Source of the DNA: Paracoccus sp. Z118
Lineage (GTDB): Bacteria; Pseudomonadota; Alphaproteobacteria; Rhodobacterales; Rhodobacteraceae
Length of the DNA: 64,000 nucleotides
Assembly (NCBI RefSeq): GCF_019061185.1
Contig: NZ_JAHQZU010000004.1
Location: 62,001 to 126,000 of the forward strand
Direction: 5' to 3'
Notes under the pieces: model-generated
Databases searched by the model: none
What the model saw: the letters and a program-made list of their open reading frames with translations, nothing else
Told to the model about the DNA's origin: nothing
Part shown: positions 19,366 through 28,813 of the stretch, piece by piece
How positions within the stretch are numbered: the stretch's first letter is position 1
Layout: each line of letters begins with the position of its first letter
Program-made: the position numbers and the translations under genes

Positions 19366-19393
19366 TTGCGGAAGGCCGGGGCCGCGCCTATCT
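19366..19393 (+). promoter_or_regulatory. Possible RpoH-type promoter of hslVU
   Basis: TTGCGG at 19366-19371 and CCTATCT at 19387-19393, 15 bp apart, resemble alphaproteobacterial heat-shock sigma-32 promoters (TTG... and C-TAT-T elements). They lie 23 bp upstream of the hslV start. hslVU is a classic RpoH target. Assigned by eye only. Confidence 0.35.
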
Positions 19394-19415
19394 GGACCCC
19401 AACACGGAGGTTTTC

Positions 19416-19973
19416 ATGGCTGACGACAGGTTTCCCGGCTGGCACGGCACCACCATCCTCGCGGTGCGCCGCGGCGGCCGCGTGGTGGTTGCGGGCGACG
19501 GGCAGGTGAGCGTCGGGCAGACGGTGATGAAGGGCACGGCCCGCAAGGTGCGCCGCCTGTCGCCCGGCGGGCGCGACGTGGTGGTGGGCTTCGCCGGCTC
19601 GACCGCCGACGCCTTCACCCTGCTGGAGCGGCTGGAGAAGAAGCTCGAATCCGCCCCCGGCCAGTTGCAGCGCGCCTGCGTCGAGCTGGCGAAGGACTGG
19701 CGCACGGACAAATACCTCCGCAACCTGGAAGCGATGCTGATCGTCACCGACGGCGCGCAGGTCTATGTCGTGACCGGCGCCGGCGACGTGCTGGAGCCGG
19801 AGCATGACGTGGCCGCCATCGGCTCGGGCGGGAACTTCGCGCTCGCCGCCGCACGGGGGCTGATGGAGACGGAGCTCGACGCCGAAACCGTCGCGCGCCG
19901 CGCCATGGCGATCGCGGCGGACATCTGCGTCTACACCAACGGCAACCTGACCGTGGAAACCATCGATGGCTGA
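19416..19973 (+). CDS. hslV: ATP-dependent protease peptidase subunit HslV
   Basis: Proteasome-like threonine peptidase of the HslUV (ClpQY) cytosolic protease, 185 residues. The nucleophile is the first Thr of [10 protein letters not shown], residues 12-13. Eleven residues ([11 protein letters not shown]) precede it and must be removed for activity. Longer N-termini than in Escherichia coli are usual in alphaproteobacteria. Other family stretches are [43 protein letters not shown], and [15 protein letters not shown] near the C-terminus. The ATG follows a GGAGG site. Its 3' end overlaps a 30-codon mini-ORF that leads into hslU. Confidence 0.95.
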   Translation: MADDRFPGWHGTTILAVRRGGRVVVAGDGQVSVGQTVMKGTARKVRRLSPGGRDVVVGFAGSTADAFTLLERLEKKLESAPGQLQRACVELAKDWRTDKYLRNLEAMLIVTDGAQVYVVTGAGDVLEPEHDVAAIGSGGNFALAAARGLMETELDAETVARRAMAIAADICVYTNGNLTVETIDG

Positions 19974-20058
19974 GATCGCCTTCCGCCCGGACCTCGAGCA
20001 TCCCGGCCGGACCCCGGACTGCCTGCTGATGCGCCATTACCGAGAGAGCGAGACATGA
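19966..20058 (+). CDS. 30-codon mini-ORF coupling hslV to hslU
   Basis: ATG at 19966 overlaps the last codons of hslV. Its TGA (20056-20058) overlaps the hslU ATG (20055) in an ATGA arrangement. The 30-residue product begins [19 protein letters not shown] and ends [10 protein letters not shown] know no family for it. It may be a real small protein, a remnant of a longer gene once between hslV and hslU, or a ribosome shuttle that couples hslU translation to hslV. Support is only the exact double overlap. Confidence 0.45.
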   Translation: MAEIAFRPDLEHPGRTPDCLLMRHYRESET

Positions 20059-21353
20059 CCGACCTCACCCCCCGCGAAATCGTCAGCGAGCTGGACCGTT
20101 TCATCATCGGCCAGGACGATGCCAAGCGCGCCGTCGCCGTCGCCATGCGCAACCGCTGGCGGCGCCAGCAGCTTGCCGATGACCTGCGCGACGAGGTCTA
20201 TCCCAAGAACATCCTGATGATCGGCCCGACCGGCGTCGGCAAGACCGAGATCAGCCGGCGCCTCGCCAAGCTCGCCAACGCGCCGTTCGTCAAGGTCGAG
20301 GCGACCAAGTTCACCGAGGTCGGCTATGTCGGCCGCGACGTGGAACAGATCATCCGCGACCTCGTGGACAGCGCCATCGTGGACACGCGCGAGCGGATGC
20401 GCGGCGAGGTCCGCGCCCGCGCCCGCGCCGCCGCCGAGGACCGCGTTATCGCCGCGCTGGCCGGAGATCAGGCCCGCGAGCAGACGCGCGAGATGTTCCG
20501 CGGCAAGCTGAAGCGCGGCGAGCTGGATGACACGGTGATCGAGATCGAGGTGCAGGACAACTCGAACCCGCTGGGGATGGAGATTCCGGGCCAGCCGGGC
20601 ATGGGCGGGATGATGGACCTGTCGGGGCTGATGAAGGCATTCGGCGGGCGCAAGGTGCGGCGCAAGACCACCGTGCGCGACAGCCACGACCTGCTGCTCG
20701 CCGAGGAAGCCGACAAGCTGCTGGACGACGAGGCGATCCGCGCCGCCGCCATCTCGGCGGTGGAACAGTCCGGCATCGTCTTCATCGACGAGATCGACAA
20801 GGTCTGCGCCCGCTCCGACAACCGCGGCGGCGAGGTCAGCCGGGAAGGGGTGCAGCGCGACCTGCTGCCGCTGATCGAGGGCACGACCGTCAGCACGAAA
20901 TACGGCCCGGTCCGCACCGACCACGTGCTCTTCATCGCCTCGGGCGCGTTCCACGTGGCCAAGCCCAGCGACCTGCTGCCCGAGCTTCAGGGCCGGTTGC
21001 CGATCCGGGTCGAGCTGAAGGCCCTGACCGAGGACGACTTCGTCCGCATCCTGTCCGAACCCGACAACGCGCTGACCCGGCAATACGCGGCGCTGATGGG
21101 GACCGAGGGGGTGGACGTCACCTTCACCGAGAACGGCATCAAGGCGCTGGCCCGGATCGCCGCCGAGGTGAACGCCTCGATCGAGAATATCGGCGCACGG
21201 CGGCTTTACACCGTGATGGAGCGGGTGTTCGAGGAACTGTCCTTCACCGCCCCCGACAAGGGCGGCGATCAGGTGCGCGTCGATGCGGCCTTCGTCGAAT
21301 CGCAGCTCGGCGATCTGGCCCGGTCGGCGGACCTGTCGCGCTACGTGCTGTAG
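20055..21353 (+). CDS. hslU: HslU ATPase subunit of HslUV protease
   Basis: AAA+ unfoldase (ClpY) that feeds substrates to HslV, 432 residues. The N-terminal [20 protein letters not shown] is the family start. Walker [18 protein letters not shown] lies near residue 57. The I-domain insertion follows at about 110-240. Walker B is [25 protein letters not shown] and [12 protein letters not shown] follow, and the C-terminal sensor-2 region is [19 protein letters not shown]. The ATG is translationally coupled to the preceding mini-ORF. Confidence 0.96.
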   Translation: MTDLTPREIVSELDRFIIGQDDAKRAVAVAMRNRWRRQQLADDLRDEVYPKNILMIGPTGVGKTEISRRLAKLANAPFVKVEATKFTEVGYVGRDVEQIIRDLVDSAIVDTRERMRGEVRARARAAAEDRVIAALAGDQAREQTREMFRGKLKRGELDDTVIEIEVQDNSNPLGMEIPGQPGMGGMMDLSGLMKAFGGRKVRRKTTVRDSHDLLLAEEADKLLDDEAIRAAAISAVEQSGIVFIDEIDKVCARSDNRGGEVSREGVQRDLLPLIEGTTVSTKYGPVRTDHVLFIASGAFHVAKPSDLLPELQGRLPIRVELKALTEDDFVRILSEPDNALTRQYAALMGTEGVDVTFTENGIKALARIAAEVNASIENIGARRLYTVMERVFEELSFTAPDKGGDQVRVDAAFVESQLGDLARSADLSRYVL

Positions 21354-21416
21354 CGCCGGGCGGAACCGCCATCCCGCCCGCCGGTTGAACAGGGAACCCT
21401 TACCGGAGTCCCTGCC

Positions 21417-21605
21417 ATGAGTTTCTTCGGCGGCCTGTTCGGCCTGATCGTCTTTGCCCTCGACGTGTGGGCGATCGCGTCGATCATCAACTCGGACGCG
21501 ACCGGCGGCAGGAAACTGCTGTGGATCGCCATCGTCGTCATCCTCCCGGTGCTGGGTCTCATTGCCTGGTTCTTCGCCGGGCCAAAGGCCAACTATCGAC
21601 GCTGA
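21417..21605 (+). CDS. Small membrane protein with PLDc_N-type domain
   Basis: Integral membrane protein of 62 residues with two hydrophobic segments (about 4-24 and 34-54). The pattern FGLIVFALDVWAIASIINS, then KLLWIAIVVILPVLGLIAW, matches the short PLDc_N membrane domain found at the N-terminus of cardiolipin synthases and as stand-alone small proteins. Function unknown. An ACCGGAG site precedes the ATG. It starts 63 bp after hslU. Confidence 0.8.
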   Translation: MSFFGGLFGLIVFALDVWAIASIINSDATGGRKLLWIAIVVILPVLGLIAWFFAGPKANYRR

Positions 21606-21678
21606 CGCGCCCCGCGCATGGAGGCCGGGGCGAAAGGACCAGCGCCTGCCGCTATCTTGAACATGAAAGGCCGCGACC

Positions 21679-22050
21679 ATGAGCCAACCCGCACGAGACC
21701 TGAAGTCCGCCGTGCTGCGCGGCCTCGCGAACCGCTGCCCCAATTGCGGCGAGGGGCGGGTCTTCACGGGTTATCTGAAGGTCGTGGACCGGTGCGAGAA
21801 CTGCGGCGAGAGGCTGGGCGAGTTCCGCTCGGCCGACGGGCCGGCGTTCTTCACCATCACCATCGTCATGCTGCTGCTGATCCCGCTGATCGGCTTCGGC
21901 TGGCTGCTGTTCCGGTCCGACCCGCTGACGCTGATGCTGGTGCTGTGCGGGGTCACCACCATCATCACGCTGGCGCTGCTGCGGCTCATCAAGGGGATCT
22001 TCGTCGGCTTCCTCTGGGCCCATCAGGAGCGCGACCGGGGTGCCTGGTAG
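21679..22050 (+). CDS. DUF983 family membrane protein
   Basis: Protein of 123 residues with an N-terminal zinc-ribbon-like part carrying two CxxC pairs (CPNCGEGRVF and CENCGERLG, residues about 20-45), then two transmembrane helices (FFTITIVMLLLIPLIGFGWLLF and LTLMLVLCGVTTIITLALL, given in outline). This is the DUF983 layout common in alphaproteobacteria. No function is established. It ends 4 bp from the convergent lipocalin gene. Confidence 0.85.
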   Translation: MSQPARDLKSAVLRGLANRCPNCGEGRVFTGYLKVVDRCENCGERLGEFRSADGPAFFTITIVMLLLIPLIGFGWLLFRSDPLTLMLVLCGVTTIITLALLRLIKGIFVGFLWAHQERDRGAW

Positions 22051-22054
22051 GCCG

Positions 22055-22588
22055 TCAGCCGTGATCGACGCGGATCAGCCCGTCCACGTCATAGCCTTTG
22101 TCGCGGGCGATCCCGACGAGCCGCTGATACGTCGCCTCGTCCATCGTCTTCCCGCGCGAGAGAATCCACAGATAGCCCCGGTTCGGCCCCGCGATCATCG
22201 CCCAGCGGTAATCCGGCGACAGCTCGAACACGTGATAGCCGCCCGGAAATCCGGGGAAGAACGTGACCGCAAGGCTGGCAACGTCCGGTTCGCCCTGAAA
22301 ACGCGCGGTGCCCTTGATGTCCTTCCACTGCCCGGCCTTCCGGCCCCGGTTGACCACCTTCACCGTGCCATCGTCATTCAGGCTGTAGCTGGCCGAGACG
22401 TGGCTCAGCCCGCGCTCGAAGCGGTGGTTCAGGCGGGCGATCTCGAACCAGTCGCCCATGTAGCGGTTCACGTCGAAGCCGGTGACGGGCTGGACTCCGA
22501 CCGGGGTGCGGGTCATCAGCGCCCGCGCCGCGGCGGTCGCGGCGGCGGCAGAGGCGAGGATCACGGCAAGCGTTCTGATCTGAAGCAT
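22055..22588 (-). CDS. Lipocalin family protein, probably exported (Blc-like)
   Basis: Predicted 177-residue protein with a hydrophobic N-terminal segment (residues 5-22, Ala-rich) acting as signal or anchor. The mature part has the bacterial lipocalin signature DVNRYMGDWFEIARLNHRFE near residue 40 and continues with FQGEPDVASLAVTFFP, YRWAMIAGPNRGYLWILSR and the terminal VDGLIRVDHG. Family members bind hydrophobic ligands at the envelope. No lipobox Cys is seen, so unlike E. coli Blc it is not an obvious lipoprotein. The ATG at 22588 is preferred over an ATG 19 codons upstream because it starts the hydrophobic segment. Confidence 0.88.
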   Translation of the reverse strand: MLQIRTLAVILASAAAATAAARALMTRTPVGVQPVTGFDVNRYMGDWFEIARLNHRFERGLSHVSASYSLNDDGTVKVVNRGRKAGQWKDIKGTARFQGEPDVASLAVTFFPGFPGGYHVFELSPDYRWAMIAGPNRGYLWILSRGKTMDEATYQRLVGIARDKGYDVDGLIRVDHG

Positions 22589-22665
22589 GAGAGGGCGTCC
22601 TGTCTGTTTCGCCCCCCAACGCGCCGCGCGGTAAAAAGGCTTCACCGCCCCGCCGATTCAGCCCC

Positions 22666-25600
22666 TCACCCGATTTCGACCATCAGGTCCTTGGCGTCGA
22701 TCTGCGCCCCCGGCGTGACGTGAAGGGCCTTCACGGTGCCATCGCGGTCGGCGTGGATGCCGGTTTCCATCTTCATCGCCTCGATTGTCAGCAGCAAATC
22801 TCCCTGCCGCACCCCCTGCCCCGCCGTCACGGCGACCGAGGCGACGACGCCCGGCATCGGCGCGCCGACATGGTCGGGATTGCCCGCATCCGCCTTGGGC
22901 CGCGCGGCGGTGGCCGAGCGGGCCTTGCGGTTCGGCACCCGGATGATGCGGGGCTGGCCGTTCAGGTCGAAGAACACCTTGACCTCGCCCGCCTCGTCGG
23001 TGTCGCCGATGGCCTGAAGGCGGATTTCCAGCGTCTTGCCGGGACCGATCTCGGCGGTGATCTCGTCGCCCGGCTCCATCCCGTAGAAGAAGTTGCGGGT
23101 CGGCAGGGTGCGGACCGGGCCATAGGTGCGGTGCCGGCCCATGTAGTCGAGGAAGACCTTGGGATACATCAGATAGCCGTTCAGGTCCTCGTCATCGACG
23201 CGGCGGCCTTCCAGCTCGTCGGAAAGCTTCGCGCGGGCCGCCTCGATGTCCACCGGCTCCAGATGCGCGCCGGGCCGGTCCGTGATCGGCGGCTCGCCCT
23301 TCAGCACCTTGCGCTGCAACGCCTCGGGCCAGCCGCCGGGGGGCTGGCCGAGATTGCCGCGCATCATGTCCAAGACGGAATCGGGGAAGCTGACCTCGAC
23401 CGCCGGGTCCGTCACCTGCGCGGGCGTCAGTCCCTGCGCCACCATCATCAGCGCCATGTCGCCCACGACCTTGGACGACGGCGTGACCTTGACGATATCC
23501 CCGAACATCCGGTTCACGTCGGCATAGGCCTGCGCCACCTCGTGCCAGCGATCCTCCAGCCCCATGCTGCGGGCCTGCGACTTGAGGTTGGTGAACTGGC
23601 CGCCCGGCATCTCGTGCAGATAGACCTCGGACGCGGGGGCCTGCATGCCGGATTCAAAGGCGGCGTAGTTTTCGCGCACCCGTTCCCAGTAATTGCTGAT
23701 TTCGCGGATCGCGGCGATGGCGAGGCCGGTGTCCCGCTCGCTCCGCGCCAGCGCCTCGACCACGCTGCCCAGCGTCGGCTGCGAGGTATTGCCCGACAGC
23801 GCATCCATCGCGCAGTCCACGGCATCGACCCCCGCGCTCGCGGCGGCAAGGATCGTCGCCCCGCCCATCCCCGAGGTGTCGTGCGTGTGCAGATGGATCG
23901 GCAGGCCGACCTCGTCCTTCAGCGCCCGGACCAGCGCCCCCGCCGCCGCGGGCTTCAGCAGCCCGGCCATGTCCTTGAGGCCGAGCACATGCGCCCCCGC
24001 GTCCCGAAGCTCCTTCGCGGTGCGGATGTAGTATTTCAGGTCATACTTGGCCCTGTCCGGGTCCAGCATGTCGCCGGTATAGCAGACCGCGCCCTCGCAG
24101 ATCTTGCCCGACTCGATCACCGCGTCCATGGCGACGCGCATGTTCTCGACCCAGTTCAGGCTGTCGAAGACCCGGAACACATCCACGCCGGATTTCGCCG
24201 CCTGGCCCACGAAGGACTGCACCACATTGTCGGGATAGTTGGTGTAGCCGACCCCGTTCGAGGCCCGCAGCAGCATCTGCGTCATGATGTTCGGCATCGC
24301 CGCGCGGATGTCGCGCAGCCGCTGCCACGGGCATTCCTGCAGGAAGCGGTAAGCCACGTCGAAGGTCGCCCCGCCCCAGCATTCGACGCTGAAAAGCTGC
24401 GGCAGGTTCGCGGCATAGGTCGGCGCGACCCGGATCATGTCGATCGACCGCATCCGCGTCGCCAGCAGCGACTGGTGCCCGTCCCGCATGGTGGTGTCGG
24501 TGACAAGCAGCCGCGTCTGCGCCGCCATCCAGTCGGCCACCGCCTGCGGGCCCTTCTCCTCCAGCATCTGCCGGGTGCCGGGGGCGGGATCGGCCTTCGG
24601 CGCGGGCGGGACCGGCGGGCGGGCCTGCGCGGGGGGCAGCGGGCGGCCGGCGGTCTCCGGGTGGCCGTTCACGCTGATGTCGGCGAGATAGGTCAGAATC
24701 CGCGTCGCCCGATCGCGGCGCTTGCCGAAGGTGAAGAGGTCCGGCGTCGTGTCGATGAACTTGGTCGTGTAGGTGTCGTTCAGGAAGGTCGGGTGCTTGA
24801 GCAAGTTGATGACGAAGTCGATATTCGTCGAAACGCCCCGCACCCGGAACTCGCGCAAGGCCCGGTCCATCCGCGCGATCGCCTTTTCCGGCGTCTGCGC
24901 GTGGGCCGTCACCTTCACCAGCAGCGAATCGTAATAGCGGGTGATGACCCCGCCCGCGTAAGCCGTGCCGCCGTCCAGCCGGATGCCGTTCCCGGTGGCC
25001 GAGCGATAGGCGGTAATGCGGCCGTAATCGGGGATGAAGTTGTTCAGCGGATCCTCGGTCGTGACCCGGCATTGCAGCGCGTGGCCCTGAAGGGGGACCT
25101 CCTCCTGCCGGGGGGTGCCGGTGGCCTTGGCCAGGGTCGCACCTTCGGCGATCAGGATCTGGCTCTGCACGATGTCGATGCCGGTGACCTCCTCGGTCAC
25201 GGTATGCTCGACCTGAACACGGGGGTTCACCTCGATGAAGTAGAACCGGTCCGAGTCCATATCCATCAGGAACTCGACCGTGCCGGCGTTCTGATAGCCG
25301 ACCGCCTGCCCGATCTTCAGCGCCAGCGCGCAGACCTCGGCCCGCTGCTCGGGCGTCAGATAGGGCGCCGGGGCGCGCTCGACGACCTTCTGGTTGCGCC
25401 GCTGCACGGTGCAGTCGCGCTCATAAAGGTGATAGAGCCCGCCGTGGTTGTCGCCCAGCAGCTGCACCTCGACATGGCGTGCGCGCAGGATCATCTTTTC
25501 CAGATAGCCCTCGCCATTGCCGAAGGCCGCCTCGGCCTCGCGCCTTCCCTCGCGGACCTTGGCGGCCAGCTCGTCTTCCGAGTTGATGGGCCGCATCCCG

Positions 25601-26106
25601 CGCCCGCCGCCGCCCCATGAGGCCTTCAGCATCAGCGGATAGCCGACCTCGGCGGCCTGGGCGCGGATCAGGTCGAAGTCCTCTCCCAGCACCTCGGTCG
25701 CGGGGATGACCGGCACGCCCGCCGCGATGGCCACGCGCCGGGCGCTGGCCTTGTCGCCCAAAGCGCGCATCGTCTCGGCGCGCGGGCCGATGAAGGTGAT
25801 CCCGGCCTCGCGGCAGGCATCGACGAAATCGGGGTTCTCGGACAGGAGGCCATAGCCCGGATGGACCGCATCGGCGCCGGATTCCTTCGCCACCCGGATG
25901 ATCTCGGGGATCGACAGATAGGCCGCGACGGGGCCGAGGCCCTGACCGATGCAATACGCCTCGTCGGCCTTGAAGCGGTGCAGGCCCAGCTTGTCCTCTT
26001 CCGCGTAGACGGCGACGGTGCGCTTGCCGAGTTCGTTCGCCGCCCGCAGCACGCGGATGGCGATCTCGCCACGGTTCGCGATCAGGATCTTCTTGAATTC
26101 AGCCAT
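22666..26106 (-). CDS. pyc: Pyruvate carboxylase
   Basis: Biotin-dependent anaplerotic enzyme converting pyruvate and bicarbonate to oxaloacetate, 1146 residues, full length for the single-chain form. The biotin carboxylase domain (1 to about 450) has KILIANRGEIAIRV, KASWGGGGRGMR and EVNPRVQVEHTVTEE. The carboxyltransferase domain (about 535-805) has DTTMRDGHQSLLATRMR with metal ligands, VECWGGATFDVAYRFL, GLKDMAGLLKP and HTHDTSG. The C-terminal biotinyl domain has EAMKMETGIHAD with the biotinylated Lys. Monocistronic in appearance. No regulatory site was identified. Confidence 0.97.
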   Translation of the reverse strand: MAEFKKILIANRGEIAIRVLRAANELGKRTVAVYAEEDKLGLHRFKADEAYCIGQGLGPVAAYLSIPEIIRVAKESGADAVHPGYGLLSENPDFVDACREAGITFIGPRAETMRALGDKASARRVAIAAGVPVIPATEVLGEDFDLIRAQAAEVGYPLMLKASWGGGGRGMRPINSEDELAAKVREGRREAEAAFGNGEGYLEKMILRARHVEVQLLGDNHGGLYHLYERDCTVQRRNQKVVERAPAPYLTPEQRAEVCALALKIGQAVGYQNAGTVEFLMDMDSDRFYFIEVNPRVQVEHTVTEEVTGIDIVQSQILIAEGATLAKATGTPRQEEVPLQGHALQCRVTTEDPLNNFIPDYGRITAYRSATGNGIRLDGGTAYAGGVITRYYDSLLVKVTAHAQTPEKAIARMDRALREFRVRGVSTNIDFVINLLKHPTFLNDTYTTKFIDTTPDLFTFGKRRDRATRILTYLADISVNGHPETAGRPLPPAQARPPVPPAPKADPAPGTRQMLEEKGPQAVADWMAAQTRLLVTDTTMRDGHQSLLATRMRSIDMIRVAPTYAANLPQLFSVECWGGATFDVAYRFLQECPWQRLRDIRAAMPNIMTQMLLRASNGVGYTNYPDNVVQSFVGQAAKSGVDVFRVFDSLNWVENMRVAMDAVIESGKICEGAVCYTGDMLDPDRAKYDLKYYIRTAKELRDAGAHVLGLKDMAGLLKPAAAGALVRALKDEVGLPIHLHTHDTSGMGGATILAAASAGVDAVDCAMDALSGNTSQPTLGSVVEALARSERDTGLAIAAIREISNYWERVRENYAAFESGMQAPASEVYLHEMPGGQFTNLKSQARSMGLEDRWHEVAQAYADVNRMFGDIVKVTPSSKVVGDMALMMVAQGLTPAQVTDPAVEVSFPDSVLDMMRGNLGQPPGGWPEALQRKVLKGEPPITDRPGAHLEPVDIEAARAKLSDELEGRRVDDEDLNGYLMYPKVFLDYMGRHRTYGPVRTLPTRNFFYGMEPGDEITAEIGPGKTLEIRLQAIGDTDEAGEVKVFFDLNGQPRIIRVPNRKARSATAARPKADAGNPDHVGAPMPGVVASVAVTAGQGVRQGDLLLTIEAMKMETGIHADRDGTVKALHVTPGAQIDAKDLMVEIG

Positions 26107-26142
26107 CTGGTGCCCGCCGCCCGGAATGAAGATGGCGGAACC

Positions 26143-27042
26143 TTAGGCAGGCTTCTGGCGGGATGGTAGGGGGCGTGTCGCGTCTCCGCCGCGCCGATGC
26201 GCGAGCGCGAGGCCGCCGATACCAGAGGCGAAGATCAGCGCCAACCCGGCGAAGGCGACCGGCGCGGGCCAGTCGCCGAAGACGAGAAACCCGATCACCG
26301 TGGCCGAGATGAGCTGGAAATAGATCAGCGGCGCGGACACGGTGGCGGGCGTCGTCCGGTTCACCACCACCAGCAGGTAGTTGCCGAAGGCCGACGCCGC
26401 CGAGCTTGCGACGACCAGCGCCCAGATGCCCGCGCCCGCCCCGGCCGGGACCGAGACGATCCCGAAGGGCAGCAACAGCACCCCGCCGATGACCAGCTGC
26501 GAGACCAGCAGAAAGGACGAGCGGTGGACCGGCGCCAGCCAGCGCGTCGCGGTCAGATAGGCGCCATACAGCGTCCCGGCCAGCAGCGCGAAGATCATGC
26601 CGCCGCCGACATCGGCGCCCGGCCGGACCACCAGCAGCACGCCGGCGAAGCCCAGCACCAGCATCGCGGTGCGGACCCATGTGATCCGCTCGCCCAGCAG
26701 CAGCGCCGACAGCAGATAGGCCACCATCGGGCCGACGAAGAACGCGCCGAAGACGTTGGCGATGGGCTCGGTCCGCAGCGCCGTCAGGATCGACGAGATG
26801 CCGCCGACGATCAGCGCCGCCCGCAGGATCAGCCGCCAGTCGAGCAGGCTGCGCCACTCTGCCCGCGAGGGGCGCAGCAGCGGCGCCAGCACCAGCGCCG
26901 CCAGCGCGAAGCGCGACCACGCCACGAACAGCGGCTGCACCCCGGCCTGCGTCAGCAGCTTGCCGGCGGTGTCGCCGCAGACGATCGCGGTCGTTGCGAC
27001 CACCACGAAGGCAAGCGTTTTCAGCGGCGCGGGGCTGTGCAT
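26143..27042 (-). CDS. DMT superfamily (EamA) transporter
   Basis: Inner-membrane protein of 299 residues with ten predicted helices in two EamA repeats of five: helices from VVVATTAIVCGDTAGKLL onward, and a second repeat from MIFALLAGTLYGAYL onward. Family members export metabolites or amino acids, and the substrate cannot be told from the sequence. It starts 68 bp after the beta-lactamase-like gene and ends 36 bp before pyc, all on the minus strand. The ATG at 27042 is chosen because the sequence upstream in frame overlaps the neighbouring gene. Confidence 0.85.
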   Translation of the reverse strand: MHSPAPLKTLAFVVVATTAIVCGDTAGKLLTQAGVQPLFVAWSRFALAALVLAPLLRPSRAEWRSLLDWRLILRAALIVGGISSILTALRTEPIANVFGAFFVGPMVAYLLSALLLGERITWVRTAMLVLGFAGVLLVVRPGADVGGGMIFALLAGTLYGAYLTATRWLAPVHRSSFLLVSQLVIGGVLLLPFGIVSVPAGAGAGIWALVVASSAASAFGNYLLVVVNRTTPATVSAPLIYFQLISATVIGFLVFGDWPAPVAFAGLALIFASGIGGLALAHRRGGDATRPLPSRQKPA

Positions 27043-27110
27043 CGGGAATCCTTCCGGGAAATGCGGCCTGTTCAACCACAAACCCCGCGGAACGGCCAGA
27101 GCAGCGGGAT

Positions 27111-28100
27111 TCACTCCCGCTTGAGCCCTGCCGCGATCTCCTGCACCAGCGTCCGAAGATCGCCGAAATGCCCTTCGGAGCGGGCAGGCTCGGTCGGGTC
27201 CGAGGTGATGGCGATGCTGGCGCCGAGGTCGGGGATGACCACCAGCATCTGCCCGCCATAGCCGCGCGCGTAAGCGGCCTGATGCCCGGCGAAGCGGGTC
27301 AGGAACCAGCCATAGCCATATTGATCGCCCGAGAAAGGCGAGCGCGCACGAGACTGCCACGAGGTTTGCAGCCATGCCGTGCTGACCACGCGCCGCCCGT
27401 CGATCTGCCCGCCGGCCAGCACCATGTCGCCGATCCGCGCCAGCGCCAGCGGGCTCAGCGCCATCTCGTTGCCGCCGAGATAGCGGCCCTGCGGGTCCTG
27501 CACCCAGGGCGGGATCCGGATGTCCAGCGGCTCTCCCAGCCATTCCCGCGCCAGCGCCAGCAGGCTTTCGCCGCTGGCGCGGGACAGCGCCGCGCCAAGG
27601 ACGTGCCAGCCGCCGGTGGAATAGATGAAGCGCCCGCCGGGCTGGCCCTCGGGCTCGGACAGCGCGGCTTCGACCCAGTCGCGGCTGGCGACCCAGGCAC
27701 CGTAATTCGCCCCCGAGGTGCTGGCGAGGCCGGTCTGCATCGACAGCAGATGCCCGACGGTGAGGCCGTTGCGAGCATCCCCTGTCGGCGAGCGCCCCAA
27801 CAGCGGCAGCACAAGCTGGTCCGTCCCGGTGAGGATGCCCTTGTCGATGGCGATGCCGGTCAGCAGCGCGAGGATGGTCTTGGACACCGACTTGACGTTC
27901 ACCGGCCGGTCCAGCGGCGGGCCGCGGAACGCCCGGCCGAAAAGCTGGCTGCCGCCCCGGTTCACGACCAGCGCGTGAAGCTGCTCCAGCCCGGCTGCGG
28001 TTTCGGCCCAGTCCGGCATGGGCTGGGCGGCCGCGCCCACGGGCAGCAGCGCGGCGGCTGCGCCCTGCAACATCGCGCGACGGGAAAGAATGACCGGCAT
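27111..28100 (-). CDS. Serine hydrolase, class C beta-lactamase fold, exported
   Basis: Protein of 329 residues. The N-terminus LSRRAMLQGAAAALLPVGAAA has a twin-arginine pair and a hydrophobic core, suggesting Tat export. The catalytic SxxK motif is SVSK near residue 72 (VKSVSKTILALLTGIAI). A Tyr-motif region is IYSTGGWHVLGAAL near 160, and a late glycine-rich region YARGYGGQMLVVIP is in the position of the KTG/HTG triad. Such proteins include esterases, DD-peptidases and true beta-lactamases. The sequence does not distinguish them, and resistance should not be assumed. Confidence 0.83.
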   Translation of the reverse strand: MPVILSRRAMLQGAAAALLPVGAAAQPMPDWAETAAGLEQLHALVVNRGGSQLFGRAFRGPPLDRPVNVKSVSKTILALLTGIAIDKGILTGTDQLVLPLLGRSPTGDARNGLTVGHLLSMQTGLASTSGANYGAWVASRDWVEAALSEPEGQPGGRFIYSTGGWHVLGAALSRASGESLLALAREWLGEPLDIRIPPWVQDPQGRYLGGNEMALSPLALARIGDMVLAGGQIDGRRVVSTAWLQTSWQSRARSPFSGDQYGYGWFLTRFAGHQAAYARGYGGQMLVVIPDLGASIAITSDPTEPARSEGHFGDLRTLVQEIAAGLKRE

Positions 28101-28161
28101 GAGCGCCTCGCCTGCTGAAAGCCGGACTACAGCACCCGAAGCCCGGCGCTGGCAACGCCGC

Positions 28162-28809
28162 TCAGAACGGCGCGGGGGCGGAAAACGTCATCGTGACGTT
28201 GCTGTCGGGATGCCGCAGCCGCAGCGTTTCCGCGTGCAGCATCAGCCGGGGATGATCGGCTGCCGGACCCTCCGCATAAAGCGTATCGCCGAGGATCGGA
28301 TGGCCCAGCGCCGCCATGTGCACCCGCAGCTGATGGCTGCGCCCGGTCAGCGGGAACAGCCGCACCCGCGTTTCCTGATCGCTCGCCCGGACCACGCGCC
28401 AGTCGGTCTGCGCCGGGCGGCCCTGATCGTGGTCCACCTTCTGCCGGGGCCGGTTGGGCCAGTCCACGATCAGCGGCAGGTCCACGGTTCCCGTTTTCGG
28501 CTCCAGCCGCCCCGCCAGCCGGGCGATGTAGGATTTCTTGGTCTGCCGCCGCTCGAACTGCTGGCCCAGATGCCGCTGCGCGTGGGGCGTCAGCGCGAAG
28601 ACCATCACGCCCGAGGTGTCCAGATCCAGCCGGTGCACCAGCAGCACGGTCGGGAACGCCGCGCGCAGGCGCGAGATCAGGCAGTCGGCGCGGTCCTCGC
28701 CCCGGCCCGGCACGGATAGCAGCCCCTCGGGCTTGTCCACGATCAGGATCTGCTCGTCGTCGTGGATGATGCGCGGCTGCGCCTCGGTCGGGCGATAGAC
28801 GAAGCTCAC
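28162..28809 (-). CDS. RluA-family RNA pseudouridine synthase
   Basis: Catalyses uridine-to-pseudouridine conversion in rRNA or tRNA; the target is not deducible. The 215-residue protein has the catalytic-Asp motif HRLDLDTSG near residue 65 and RIIHDDEQILIVDKPEGLLS at the start. Later stretches are KKSYIARLAGRL and LTGRSHQLRVHMAALGHPIL. There is no S4 domain. The start is taken as GTG at 28809, 4 bp after the lysE stop. In-frame ATGs further upstream lie inside lysE. Confidence 0.87.
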   Translation of the reverse strand: MSFVYRPTEAQPRIIHDDEQILIVDKPEGLLSVPGRGEDRADCLISRLRAAFPTVLLVHRLDLDTSGVMVFALTPHAQRHLGQQFERRQTKKSYIARLAGRLEPKTGTVDLPLIVDWPNRPRQKVDHDQGRPAQTDWRVVRASDQETRVRLFPLTGRSHQLRVHMAALGHPILGDTLYAEGPAADHPRLMLHAETLRLRHPDSNVTMTFSAPAPF

Positions 28810-28813
28810 GGTT

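Noticed and set aside
22720..25620. Plus-strand 966-codon open frame opposite pyc
   Set aside because: Antisense shadow of pyruvate carboxylase: no domain, no ribosome site, and biased composition.
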